The position numbers and the translations under genes were made by a program. From Acidobacteriota bacterium (GTDB lineage: Bacteria; Acidobacteriota; Blastocatellia; Pyrinomonadales; Pyrinomonadaceae), in the NCBI GenBank assembly GCA_025463125.1, contig JAOAPX010000073.1, positions 1-64,000 of the forward strand: a DNA stretch of 64,000 nt, in the 5' to 3' direction. Shown here piece by piece: positions 47,993 through 56,361 of the stretch. The notes under the pieces were generated by a model. That model did no database searches, was not told the DNA's origin, and was given only the letters and a program-made list of their open reading frames with translations. Position 1 is the first letter of the stretch. Every line of letters begins with the position of its first letter.

Positions 47993-48859
47993 TTAAGCCG
48001 AAGCTTTTTGCCAGCGATTTGCCGGGATTTCGAAATCGTAAGTTTCGCCGTGCGCGAGGTAAACGATTTTTTCCGTCAAACCGGCTTGTTCGGCAGCGCG
48101 TTTGAAATCTTCGAGCGGCGATTTGAAAACGTCGTAATCGTTGTAATGAATAGGAATCGCCGTTTTCGGATTGATAAGTTTGATTGCTTCGACGCCCTGC
48201 TCGTCGTCCATCGTCAGCATCACGCCCATAATCCGCGTTCCGCCGAGATGAAATAGTCCCAAATCGACTTCGGGATAGCGTTCGGGAATTTTTTGCAGAT
48301 CATCGTGAATCAATGTGTCGCCGGAAATATAAAGCCTGAGCGTGCGGCTGCCGTTTTCGGTTTCGAAATCGAGCACCGAACCCATTACCGGCGGAAGCGC
48401 GAAATCGACGATTCCGGGACCGTGCTGACCGGGCATCGAAGAAATCGTCAGACGCGCCGAGCCTTTTGTAAACTCGGCTTTTTCCCATGTGTCGAGTCCG
48501 GTCGCGCGCTTGAAATCTTTCGATTCAAGCTCGGCTTTCGCGTGATTCGTCGTTATGATCGGCAGGTTTTTATCGAGCCTTTCTTCGGCGATGCGGTCGA
48601 AATGATCGCCGTGATAATGCGACAAAACGCACAAATCGAGCGGCGGCAATTGTTCGATGTCGATCGCCGGCTCGGTCAGGCGTTCCGAGGTTAAGCCGTA
48701 ACCGAGATGAACATGGTCGCCCGCGTGCAGAAAATTCGGGTCGGTTAAAATCGTAAAACCGGCGTAGCGCAAAATCACCGTTGCCGTACCGATGAAAAAT
48801 ATAGAGCCTTTGCTGAAATCCGCCTCGCCCGAAGAGGGTATTTGAAACACATTTGTCAT
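47993..48859 (-). CDS. MBL-fold metal-dependent hydrolase (UlaG-like)
   Basis: Metallo-beta-lactamase fold hydrolase, 288 aa. The metal motif LSHYHGDHFD (HxHxDH-type) is near residues 79-88. Further ligands are probably the His in GQHGPG, the Asp in YISGDTLIHDD and the His in PIHYNDYD near residue 238. The order matches the UlaG/RNase Z-like hydrolase group that includes N-acyl-phosphatidylethanolamine phospholipase-like proteins. Substrate unknown. It is transcribed toward the 17-bp hairpin. Confidence 0.88.
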   Translation of the reverse strand: MTNVFQIPSSGEADFSKGSIFFIGTATVILRYAGFTILTDPNFLHAGDHVHLGYGLTSERLTEPAIDIEQLPPLDLCVLSHYHGDHFDRIAEERLDKNLPIITTNHAKAELESKDFKRATGLDTWEKAEFTKGSARLTISSMPGQHGPGIVDFALPPVMGSVLDFETENGSRTLRLYISGDTLIHDDLQKIPERYPEVDLGLFHLGGTRIMGVMLTMDDEQGVEAIKLINPKTAIPIHYNDYDVFKSPLEDFKRAAEQAGLTEKIVYLAHGETYDFEIPANRWQKASA

Positions 48860-49020
48860 AAAAATCTCCCTTGTTCGTAAAATTCGCTGTCAAAAACTAT
48901 ATGAAAAAAAATATCACACGCATTTTTGACGGGCAAGACTTTTCTGAGAAAGTTAAAGTCTTCTGAAGATTCTACCGGTAAAGATTAAAAGCTTTCGAAA
49001 CTCCGGGAAACGTGAATAAA

Positions 49021-49073
49021 AAAAATGCTGCGGGCGAAACCATTAATTCGATAGTTTCGCCCGCAGCATTTTT
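49021..49073. terminator. Terminator of the pyruvate kinase gene
   Basis: A 20-bp perfect stem (49021-49040 with 49054-49073) is rich in G+C in the core and flanked by A and T tracts. It lies 20 nt after the pyk stop on the minus strand. Confidence 0.9.
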
Positions 49074-49092
49074 CCGGTAATAGTTTGCGAAT

Positions 49093-50541
49093 TTACCTGC
49101 GCGGCACGTTTTCGCCGATCGTCCAGACGATAACCGAGCTCGATAAACCGAGTCCCGAAAGCCGTCCCGCCATCATCACGATCGTTTCGCCTTTTTCGAC
49201 CGTTTTTGCCTTGATCAGCGTTTTTTCGCCGTCTTTGAGCATCGCTTCGGTCGTCGTCCCGGCTTCGTGGCAAAGCGGTTCGACGCCCCAGATCAAGGCG
49301 AGCTGATTGCGGACTTCGTCGGTATTGGTCAGGGCGAACGTCGAAAGACCCGACCTGACGCTTGAAAGACGACGCGCCATCAAACCGGATTCGGTAAAAA
49401 CAGCGACCTTTTCGGTTTTGATTTCGCGCGCGCAGTAAGCCGCTGCTTTGCATAAAGCCTGCGAAGTTCTGCCGGTCGGAGCTTCCGTAAATTTGAACGG
49501 GCGTTTTAATTTCGTCGTCTGCACGGTTTCCGCCGTGTCAATAATGCGTTTCATCGTGGCGACCGATTCGACCGGATATTCCCCGGCGGCGGTTTCAGCC
49601 GAAAGCATTACGGCGTCGGTTCCGTCCCAGACGGCGTTTGCCACGTCAGAAGCTTCGGCGCGCGTCGGGCGCGGACTTTCGATCATCGATTGCAGCATCT
49701 GCGTGGCGGTGATAACGAATTTATCGTTCATCACGGCTCTTTCGATAATGCGTTTTTGATAAACCGGCACGAGCTCCGGGCTCGTTTCAACGCCTAAGTC
49801 TCCGCGAGCGACCATTACGCCGTCCGTGTTGGCGATTATATCGTCGAGGTTTTCCATCGCTTCGGCTTTTTCGATCTTAGCGACGAGCAGCGGTCTGCCC
49901 CATTTTCGCGTGTTGAGCTTTTTGATAATATCGCGCACTTCGCGGCAGTCGGAACCTTGACGAACAAAAGAAAGCGCGATGTAATCGACGTCCTGCGTCA
50001 TCGCCCAATCCAAATCCTTGCGGTCTTTTTCGGTCAAAGACGGGATCGGAAGCTTTGTGTTCGGCAGGTTGATTCCTTTGCGTTCGGAAAGCGTTCCGCC
50101 GTTGACGACCGTCGTCGTGACATCGGTTTTCGTAACCTTTGTTACCTTTAATTCGATCGCGCCGTCGTCGAGCAGAATTTTGTCGTCTTTTTTGACGAGT
50201 TTCGGGATTTCCTTGTAATTGGTCGAAACTTCTTTCACGCTGCCCTGAATGTCGCGCGAAGTGATGACGAATTCCGCTCCGGCTTCCAGAGTCACAGGTT
50301 TTGCGTCCTGCAAATGCCCGGTGCGTATTTTCGGACCGGAAAGATCGACGAGAATCGCTACCGGTCGGTCGAGTTTTTTCGCCGCTTGTTTTACCTTTTT
50401 AATTGTTGCGGCGTGTTCTTCCTGTGTTCCGTGCGACATATTTATTCGCACGGCGTTAAGCCCGGCGCCCATCATCTGTTCGATAATTTCATTTGTGTTC
50501 GATGCCGGTCCGAGTGTTGCTAGTATTTTTGCTCTGCGCAT
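49093..50541 (-). CDS. pyk: Pyruvate kinase
   Basis: Glycolytic enzyme that makes pyruvate and ATP from phosphoenolpyruvate. The 482-aa sequence has the N-terminal RRAKILATLGPASN and NMSHGTQEEHA, and the B domain at about 70-170. The active-site lysine region is LLVAKIEKAEAMEN, the metal/PEP motif is GVMVARGDLGVET, and TATQMLQSMIESPRPTRAE follows. The C-terminal regulatory domain is present. The start MRRAKIL matches the family. It shares the window with enolase and a PGM-like gene but is not in one operon with them. Confidence 0.97.
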   Translation of the reverse strand: MRRAKILATLGPASNTNEIIEQMMGAGLNAVRINMSHGTQEEHAATIKKVKQAAKKLDRPVAILVDLSGPKIRTGHLQDAKPVTLEAGAEFVITSRDIQGSVKEVSTNYKEIPKLVKKDDKILLDDGAIELKVTKVTKTDVTTTVVNGGTLSERKGINLPNTKLPIPSLTEKDRKDLDWAMTQDVDYIALSFVRQGSDCREVRDIIKKLNTRKWGRPLLVAKIEKAEAMENLDDIIANTDGVMVARGDLGVETSPELVPVYQKRIIERAVMNDKFVITATQMLQSMIESPRPTRAEASDVANAVWDGTDAVMLSAETAAGEYPVESVATMKRIIDTAETVQTTKLKRPFKFTEAPTGRTSQALCKAAAYCAREIKTEKVAVFTESGLMARRLSSVRSGLSTFALTNTDEVRNQLALIWGVEPLCHEAGTTTEAMLKDGEKTLIKAKTVEKGETIVMMAGRLSGLGLSSSVIVWTIGENVPRR

Positions 50542-50586
50542 ATTTATTTATTTTATAACCTTATTGAATAGGAAATGTTACAACTG

Positions 50587-51519
50587 TTACTTGTATCTTC
50601 TCAAATCCACAATTTCGATTTCTTTCAGCACGATCTTGCCTTCCTTCGGCAAAGCGTTGTCGGCGTAAATTTTCCATTTGATGGATAAATCATCTTCGCG
50701 AAGCGTTTCAAAATCGGGGCTCAGAGGTATTTTCCAGCTCATATTCATACTGCGCAAAAGCGGAAAATTCGATTTAAATTGCTGGTCGGCGTATTCCTGG
50801 TTAAAATTCGTCAAACGATGCCGGTAATATCTTCCGCCGTCTTTGACGTTCATTTTATTTTCTATTTTTTCCAGGATCGCCACCGGGACATCGAGAAAAC
50901 AAGCGACATACTGGGCGAAAGCCGAGCCGTTATTGCGCGCTTCGACGATTAAATTAATCGAATTTGAATGATTTTCCTCAAGACTGGAAACGTTATTTCC
51001 GATTTCGATCAAAAAATTGAGCGCGATATTCGGCGTTTGCTCGCGAAACATCACGTCGCGAATCTCGTAATCCTCCATCGGGACGGCTTGAAAATTAAAG
51101 CGCTTGTAATAACGATGATCCGACGCCTGATGCGCCGTGTTGCTCTGCGGAATTTCGATGATATAAGCCGTGTCGTTTTCGCCCGAACTCAAGTTGACCG
51201 AGTGAATGACGATGCCGTCGATGCGCGGGCGAATCGCCTGAATGATCTGTTCGACCCATTCCCGCGGGTATTTGCGACGATCGACGGGCGTAATTTTTTC
51301 CGGCAGATGACGTTTTGTTTCGCCGGAAAACTCGCAGATGCCGTAAATTAAAGTGCCGCCCGCCGAATTTGCCATCGCCGAGACGTCTTTCGTGATTTCC
51401 TTTTTTTTCGCGTCGACGCGGTCGAGCGCTTCGGCGGATTTATATTCGAGCGTCAGTGATTCTTCGATTTCGCTTTCAATGTATCGATGAAGCCGGGCTT
51501 CGGTCCAATGTCTCGCCAT
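50587..51519 (-). CDS. AlbA_2 (Schlafen-type) domain protein
   Basis: A 310-aa protein whose first 140 residues match the AlbA_2 putative DNA/nucleotide-binding domain: ESLTLEYKSAEALDR, then ITKDVSAMANSAGGTLIYGICEF and later IIQAIRPRIDGIVIHSV and YYKRFNFQAVPMEDYEI. There is no C-terminal winged-helix or HATPase-like part of the usual length. Residues 150-310 are not recognised. The role could be transcriptional or defence-related. It is followed on the same strand by pyk after 45 bp and preceded by an RDD gene. Confidence 0.8.
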   Translation of the reverse strand: MARHWTEARLHRYIESEIEESLTLEYKSAEALDRVDAKKKEITKDVSAMANSAGGTLIYGICEFSGETKRHLPEKITPVDRRKYPREWVEQIIQAIRPRIDGIVIHSVNLSSGENDTAYIIEIPQSNTAHQASDHRYYKRFNFQAVPMEDYEIRDVMFREQTPNIALNFLIEIGNNVSSLEENHSNSINLIVEARNNGSAFAQYVACFLDVPVAILEKIENKMNVKDGGRYYRHRLTNFNQEYADQQFKSNFPLLRSMNMSWKIPLSPDFETLREDDLSIKWKIYADNALPKEGKIVLKEIEIVDLRRYK

Positions 51520-51524
51520 AATTT

Positions 51525-52022
51525 TTATATATTGGTTTTAACGACCACCGTTCCGGCAATAAAATCGTGCAAAGCGCGTTTTTTTTCGTTGGAAAGAAAA
51601 ACGAAAATGTCCGCCATTCCCCAGACGGTTAGTAAGATCGAATAAATTCCGATAGCCTGCTCGACGCGAGGCGCCTGTAAATCAAAAGGCAGAGCCATAA
51701 TGCTGAGAACGATCACGCAGATATTAAAAATTACCTGCGGAAGCTGGCGCAAAAACGACTGCCGCATCGTCATAGATTTTTCGGAAACATCCAGAACTTT
51801 TACGTTCATCCACATTTTACCGAGAGTCTGCCCGTAAAAACCGTGCATTAAAATCGTGTAAACCGGAGCGACGAGCGACGAAAGCGGAATCCAGAAATAG
51901 AAAAAAACATCCGGAAACTCGGCTTTGCGAAACCAATCGTCAAAGACCACGATCGGCATCATGATAAAAGTATCGATCAGAAGGGCAACAAAACGCGGAA
52001 AGAAAGTTTTATATTTTTCCAT
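51525..52022 (-). CDS. RDD family membrane protein
   Basis: A 165-aa membrane protein of the RDD family. The first helix starts FFPRFVALLIDTFIMMPIVVF with the R-D pair. Further segments are FYFWIPLSSLVAPVYTILMHG and LPQVIFNICVIVLSIMALPF, and the RALHDFIAGTVVV ending is the family hallmark. Function unknown; relatives are proposed cation antiporters or accessory proteins. The track ORF starts at 52064 within the GH15 gene; the ATG at 52022 (MEKYKTFFPRF) fits the family and lies 14 nt after the GH15 stop. Confidence 0.88.
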   Translation of the reverse strand: MEKYKTFFPRFVALLIDTFIMMPIVVFDDWFRKAEFPDVFFYFWIPLSSLVAPVYTILMHGFYGQTLGKMWMNVKVLDVSEKSMTMRQSFLRQLPQVIFNICVIVLSIMALPFDLQAPRVEQAIGIYSILLTVWGMADIFVFLSNEKKRALHDFIAGTVVVKTNI

Positions 52023-52035
52023 AATTGTTTTTACT

Positions 52036-53994
52036 TTATTCCTCGTTTGCGCCGATTTCGGCAAGTTTTCTTAAATAATTCAATACTGTTGCGACAAATG
52101 TCGAATGCGACCACGTTAATGGCGAAACGGAAACAGGCTCGCCCGTCGCCGGATGAAGCTGTTCAGCCAGAACGCCCGAAGGCAGAGCGTTTTTCGCCGT
52201 CCATTCTAATATTTCCAGCGCGCCGCGCAAATCTTCTTTCGATTCGGCAACGGCGATCCGGTAATCGGCGAGCCAGAGCGTGCAGATAAACCACGCGTTT
52301 CCGGTCGCCGCGTCGGAAACGCGCATATAACCGTCGTTTTCAAAGCGCGCCACGCCGCCGATCTCCGTTTTAACCCAGAGTTTCTCTTCGATCGCGCGCA
52401 TCGTTTTAACGATCATTTCATCTTTGACTGAAAACGCCCCGAAATAAAACGCGCCGAAAAGCGAGGCGTCGATCGTCGCGTCGGCTTCGAAATGCTCGTC
52501 GCCGTGAAACTCAAGCGCGCGCAGAAAGCGCCCGAGCCGCTCGCTGTAAAGATGTTCGCGCATTCCGCAGACAAATTCGTCGGCTGTCTTATTATAAGCT
52601 TCGGCGCGCTCGTCTTCACCGAAAAGCGCGGCAAATTTCGCCGCGGCGCGAAGCCCGCCGACAACCGTCGCGCACGTAAAAGTGTGAATGCCCCGCCGGT
52701 CTTCCCACAAATTCCACGAAGGCTTCGGCAGATCCATCGTTTCGCGGCGAAACCCGGTCATAAAATCCGCGCAGCGAACGATCAGCGGTCGATAAAGGCG
52801 ACGGACGAATTCGATGTCGCGATTATTATTGTAATGCTCCCATAAAGCCCAGACGACCAGCCCGGTTTCATCTTCCTGAATCGGCACGAGCTGCTGTTTG
52901 CCCCAAACGTCCCACGAAGCGTGCCAGCCTGAAGCGACCGTTCCGTCGGCGTTATATTTTTGCAGAAAATAACCGTCGCGATGAACGATTTTTTCGCAAA
53001 ACTCAAAAAACTTTCTGGTTAAAAACGGGTAACCGGCAAGATCGAGCGCGTATGCGACAAGCGCGCCGTCGCGCGTCCAGAGATAGCTGTAATGATCGGT
53101 CGCGCGCGCCGTGACGTCCCAGTCGTTAGCCGCTAAAATGGCTCCGTCGTTGTCGATCTGAGTGCGGATTATCAGCAGCGAGCGCTTGTAAAGCTCGATG
53201 ATTTCGGGCGATAGATCGGCAAAGTCGGTATCGTTTTTATTAACCCACGCGCGCCAGTAGTTTTGCGTGTATTTCAGATAAAGCTCGGGTTTCCGGGTTT
53301 TTACGAGAGTATTTAACTCGGAAACTTCGGCGTGGGATTTGCCCGCCGCGATCCAGTAAAAGAACTCTCTTGAGCCGTGCGGCTCGATTTTGAAATTTAA
53401 TTGAACGGTCGAATCAACCGATCCTTCGGTTATCGCGGCGGCGGCGAGCGCGCCGTCTTCGGCATCGCGCCAGGTTCCTTCCTGATCGCGAAAATCTTTG
53501 CGCCCGGTCGTGAAAGCGTCGAAATGCGGTTCGGTATTAATCAAAAAATAACGATCTTTTTTGTAATGAAGAAGCGCGAAATTCTCCGGGTCGTAAAAAG
53601 CCGTGTCGCCGATCTTGTTTTCGGAAATGCGAAAATCGTGATGCAGAAAAACGCGCGCGTCGCGCTCCGCGTCGAGCGTGTTTTTGATGCGAACGCGGCG
53701 CAGAAAGACGTTCTCGTGACTGGCGACCGTGTCGTTCGAAACGATTTGCAAGCCGAGTTTTTCGTTCGTTAAAACAACGTTCGTCACCAGCGTTTCCGGC
53801 AGATAACTTAAATCGCGTTTCCAATCATCGTTATAAATCCAGGAAAATTCGCCGTCAGCCCAGACGCCGAAGCGAAAAGGAAAGCCTTCGGTGTGATTTT
53901 CCTGACCGACGTGCGGAAAATAAACGTCGCGGATTTGATATTTTTCGTCAAAATTAACAAGCAGAGAACCGTTTCCTACCGGAATATCACGCAT
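52036..53994 (-). CDS. Glycoside hydrolase family 15 (glucoamylase/trehalase-like)
   Basis: GH15 alpha-glucan hydrolase, 652 aa, soluble with no signal peptide, so it acts on cytoplasmic glycogen, maltooligosaccharides or trehalose. The N-terminal beta-sandwich (residues 1-240: MRDIPVGNGSLLVNFDEKYQIRDVYFPHVG) is followed by an (alpha/alpha)6 barrel from about 265. Catalytic-site segments include HYSYLWTRDGALVAYALDLAG (the general-acid side), PIQEDETGLVVWALWEHY and WNLWEDRRGIHTFTCATVVGGL (base-containing region near residue 430). Substrate choice between maltose-type and trehalose cannot be settled. Confidence 0.92.
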   Translation of the reverse strand: MRDIPVGNGSLLVNFDEKYQIRDVYFPHVGQENHTEGFPFRFGVWADGEFSWIYNDDWKRDLSYLPETLVTNVVLTNEKLGLQIVSNDTVASHENVFLRRVRIKNTLDAERDARVFLHHDFRISENKIGDTAFYDPENFALLHYKKDRYFLINTEPHFDAFTTGRKDFRDQEGTWRDAEDGALAAAAITEGSVDSTVQLNFKIEPHGSREFFYWIAAGKSHAEVSELNTLVKTRKPELYLKYTQNYWRAWVNKNDTDFADLSPEIIELYKRSLLIIRTQIDNDGAILAANDWDVTARATDHYSYLWTRDGALVAYALDLAGYPFLTRKFFEFCEKIVHRDGYFLQKYNADGTVASGWHASWDVWGKQQLVPIQEDETGLVVWALWEHYNNNRDIEFVRRLYRPLIVRCADFMTGFRRETMDLPKPSWNLWEDRRGIHTFTCATVVGGLRAAAKFAALFGEDERAEAYNKTADEFVCGMREHLYSERLGRFLRALEFHGDEHFEADATIDASLFGAFYFGAFSVKDEMIVKTMRAIEEKLWVKTEIGGVARFENDGYMRVSDAATGNAWFICTLWLADYRIAVAESKEDLRGALEILEWTAKNALPSGVLAEQLHPATGEPVSVSPLTWSHSTFVATVLNYLRKLAEIGANEE

Positions 53995-54037
53995 AATTTA
54001 GCTGTACTGAAATATTAAAAGAAGTTGTTTTTTGCAT

Positions 54038-54289
54038 TTATTGCAGACGGTTTTTTGAAATGTATCGCCGAAGTAATGTCACGAAAAGAATTAAAAAGAT
54101 TTCCGCCGCAAAAAGTAAAAATATAATAGCGGACAGCGAAATGACTAATCCGAGTCCGGGCAGCAAAATATAGCCGTCACCGCCATTGCTGATCCGCAAA
54201 ATAATTGAAGCTATAAGCAGCAAACCGACGACAATCGTTTTAATTACGGCAATCGCCAGGATAATTTTTAGCAGAAGTTTCATTCCCAA
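54038..54289 (-). CDS. Small two-helix membrane protein
   Basis: An 83-aa protein not recognised. It has two hydrophobic segments (LLLKIILAIAVIKTIVVGLLLIASII and LVISLSAIIFLLFAAEIFLILFVTLL) with a Gly-rich turn (NGGDGYILLPG) and a basic C-terminus. It sits 43 nt before the GH15 gene and 12 nt after the Nudix gene on the same strand, which supports it as a real coding gene. AGGTTGGG lies before the ATG. Nothing points to a function. Confidence 0.6.
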   Translation of the reverse strand: MGMKLLLKIILAIAVIKTIVVGLLLIASIILRISNGGDGYILLPGLGLVISLSAIIFLLFAAEIFLILFVTLLRRYISKNRLQ

Positions 54290-54301
54290 CCTCGATTTAC
54301 C

Positions 54302-54817
54302 TTATAAAGTATCATCCCGGTTCATTTCTAAAGCATTTTTCCCCAGCGTTTTAGCAATCAAAAGATTTGCTTTTTCAATTGTTTCCTTTTCGCTCTTAAA
54401 AGCGAGCATCCCGATCGCCTCGTCGATTTTCACCCAGCGCGATTCGGAAACCTCGTGATCGTGATCGGCAACGTCGCCCGAAACGTATTTCATTAAATAA
54501 AAATGAACTAATTTATGAAAACGAACGCGCTCGCCCTTTTTCGTGCCGAAATACCAGTATTCGACCGTCTCGATTTTTTCTACGATTTCAGCGTCGATGC
54601 CGGCTTCTTCGCGAACTGCGCGCGCGGCGGCAATTTCCGCGGTTTCGCCTTCATCGACCAATCCTTTCGGTAATTGCCAGCGCCCGCTCGGTCTGACGGC
54701 GACGATCGCAACTTCAAAATCAGAACCGTTTTGCCGGAAAGCCGCGCCGCCGGCGGAAACTTGCTCGACGGTTTGAATCTTCGGTTTTTCTGCGGCTGTA
54801 GTTTCCGATTTTGCCAT
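54302..54817 (-). CDS. Nudix hydrolase
   Basis: Nudix phosphohydrolase of 171 aa. The Nudix box GLVDEGETAEIAAARAVREEAGI (near residues 55-77) follows the GX5EX7REUXEEXGU pattern except that the residue after the first Arg is Ala. SAGGAAFRQNGSDFEVAIVAV and RWQLPKGLVDEGE are the typical strands before the box. The LPKG-type start of the box and the WV-DEA segment (SRWVKIDEAIGML) suggest an Ap4A or housecleaning enzyme. The exact substrate is unknown. Confidence 0.9.
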   Translation of the reverse strand: MAKSETTAAEKPKIQTVEQVSAGGAAFRQNGSDFEVAIVAVRPSGRWQLPKGLVDEGETAEIAAARAVREEAGIDAEIVEKIETVEYWYFGTKKGERVRFHKLVHFYLMKYVSGDVADHDHEVSESRWVKIDEAIGMLAFKSEKETIEKANLLIAKTLGKNALEMNRDDTL

Positions 54818-54842
54818 TATTGTTACAGATTATTTTTTCAAA

Positions 54843-55439
54843 TTATTGTTTCAAAGCGCGCTCGACGGCGTCATCAAGCCGTGTTTTTACCGCCGGGTCA
54901 AACCCGATAAACTTTTCGACTAAAACGCCTTTGCGGTCGAAAACGGCGGTTTGCGGAATGTCGTTTCTCGTACCGAAAATAAAGTTCGTCAAAGCGTCTT
55001 CCGGCGTTGCCAACGGGTAATCGATCTTCAGTCGCTCGACAAACGTCGGAACCAACGGGCGATCTTCTTCGCCGCCGACGTGCAGCCCGATGATTTCTAA
55101 ATTTTCTTTGCCGTGTTTTTGCTGCAATTCCTTAAGATGCGGAATTTCTTCGAGGCACGGCGGGCAATACGTCGCCCAGAAATCCAGAATTACAACCTTT
55201 CCCTGTAAATCTTTTAATTTCTGATCGGCGGCGTCCGCGTTCGTGTTGCCGTCGAAAGTCGTCCAGGTCATCTCGCCTAAAGGTTTCGACGGCGGCATCG
55301 GCACATTCGTTTGCGGAACGTCGTTTATCGAAATCGGTTTGTTGCCGATTGTAACCGGCGACGCGCTCGGGCGGCACGCCGCGAAAATTGAAAAAGATAA
55401 GGCACAAAGTAAAATGTATATTAACTTCATCAAATTCAT
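54843..55439 (-). CDS. TlpA-like thioredoxin-fold lipoprotein
   Basis: Periplasmic, membrane-tethered thiol-disulfide protein. The signal (LIYILLCALSFSIFAAC) ends in the lipobox FAAC. The thioredoxin domain has WATYCPPCLEEIPHLKEL, with active-site CPPC near residue 100 and the cis-Pro region NDIPQTAVFD. TlpA/ResA relatives reduce apocytochrome c or CuA cysteines, which would suit the Act and caa3 cytochromes nearby, though this is inference. The track ORF starts at 55523; the ATGs at 55439 and 55430 directly precede the signal. Confidence 0.88.
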   Translation of the reverse strand: MNLMKLIYILLCALSFSIFAACRPSASPVTIGNKPISINDVPQTNVPMPPSKPLGEMTWTTFDGNTNADAADQKLKDLQGKVVILDFWATYCPPCLEEIPHLKELQQKHGKENLEIIGLHVGGEEDRPLVPTFVERLKIDYPLATPEDALTNFIFGTRNDIPQTAVFDRKGVLVEKFIGFDPAVKTRLDDAVERALKQ

Positions 55440-55531
55440 TTTACACAAAAACGGCGCAAATTCATTAACGCGTAAAGTGAAAAGTCGCTGAACGCGCGCA
55501 GACTTTTTTAACCGGGAAATCAAAACGATTC

Positions 55532-55559
55532 TTTACTTTTTGTCTTTTCCTTTTTACTT
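55532..55559. repeat. Degenerate TTTACTT-type heptads before the NifU-like gene
   Basis: Four 7-nt units (TTTACTT, TTTGTCT, TTTCCTT, TTTACTT) run in tandem. On the reverse strand they read AAGTAAA-like and resemble the AGTGAAA array at 63522 and the degenerate units in actE. Confidence 0.4.
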
Positions 55560-55567
55560 TCTAGCTT

Positions 55568-56155
55568 GTGAGCTTTTACCCGCAAAAGATAAACGAGAGA
55601 TTTCAAAACCCGCGCAATGGCGGAAAACCGGAAAATCCAAACGCCGTCGGCGCGGGCGCAAGCTTCGTCTGCGGCTCGTTCGTCAGGTTTTATCTGCGTA
55701 TAAACCCCGAAACAAAGGAAATCAGCGAAGCGGGATATAAAACCAACGGGTGCGGTTTTGCGATCGCGGCGGCTGAAATTCTGGCGGAAAGCATCGTCGG
55801 CGAAAAATTAACCGGGCTGCACGGGCTCGACACGGAAGCTTTGCGCGCGGAGATCGAACGCAAGCTCGGGCAATTTGCAAACGAGCGGACGCAATGCGCC
55901 GAAATTTGTTTCGACGCGCTTCACCGGGCTTTCTCCGATTACCGCGCGCGGCAAATCGAAGAATTCGCCGGAGAAAAAGCTCTGATCTGCACGTGCTTCA
56001 GCGTTTCCGAAGAAACGATCGAAACGGCGATCGACCGCAATCAAATAGAAACGGTCGAAGAAGTGGCGAAAGTTTGCAGAGCGGGCGGCGGCTGCGGTTC
56101 GTGCCGGTTTTTGATTCAGGAAATGATTGATATTTACCGGAGCGAAAGATTTTAA
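55568..56155 (+). CDS. NifU-N/IscU-like domain fused to a BFD [2Fe-2S] domain
   Basis: Iron-sulfur scaffold-like protein of 195 aa. Residues 1-135 follow the IscU/NifU-N pattern (FQNPRNGG, FVCGSFVRF, TNGCGFAIAAAEIL, TQCAEICFDA), so the three scaffold cysteines are kept. The Asp after the first Cys (CGD in IscU) is Ser, and the His before the third Cys is Gln, both unusual. Residues 140-190 are a BFD-like [2Fe-2S] domain with CTCFSVSE and CRAGGGCGSC. The normal NifU-C Cys pair is absent. The start is GTG at 55568; no ATG is available. Confidence 0.85.
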   Translation: MSFYPQKINERFQNPRNGGKPENPNAVGAGASFVCGSFVRFYLRINPETKEISEAGYKTNGCGFAIAAAEILAESIVGEKLTGLHGLDTEALRAEIERKLGQFANERTQCAEICFDALHRAFSDYRARQIEEFAGEKALICTCFSVSEETIETAIDRNQIETVEEVAKVCRAGGGCGSCRFLIQEMIDIYRSERF

Positions 56156-56361
56156 GGCGAACATTGAAAATAAGACCGCGCGGCACAACAGCTTAAAGAT
56201 AAAACACACCCGGCGGGCGTTTGTGCAATTGCTGTATTTTTACCGTGCGTTTTTATGTTATACTCCTAAAATATAATCCGCTTTCCAACGCGGGAAAATT
56301 TAATTTTACGGAGAATATTCGAAGATTTTCAAAAGAAAATCAAACACTTCCGATTTCAAAT

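Noticed and set aside
56221-56361. 47-codon N-terminal extension of the CNNM/CBS protein
   Set aside because: Not membrane- or signal-like, Cys- and Asn-rich, and absent from the family; the ATG at 56362 begins the family region.
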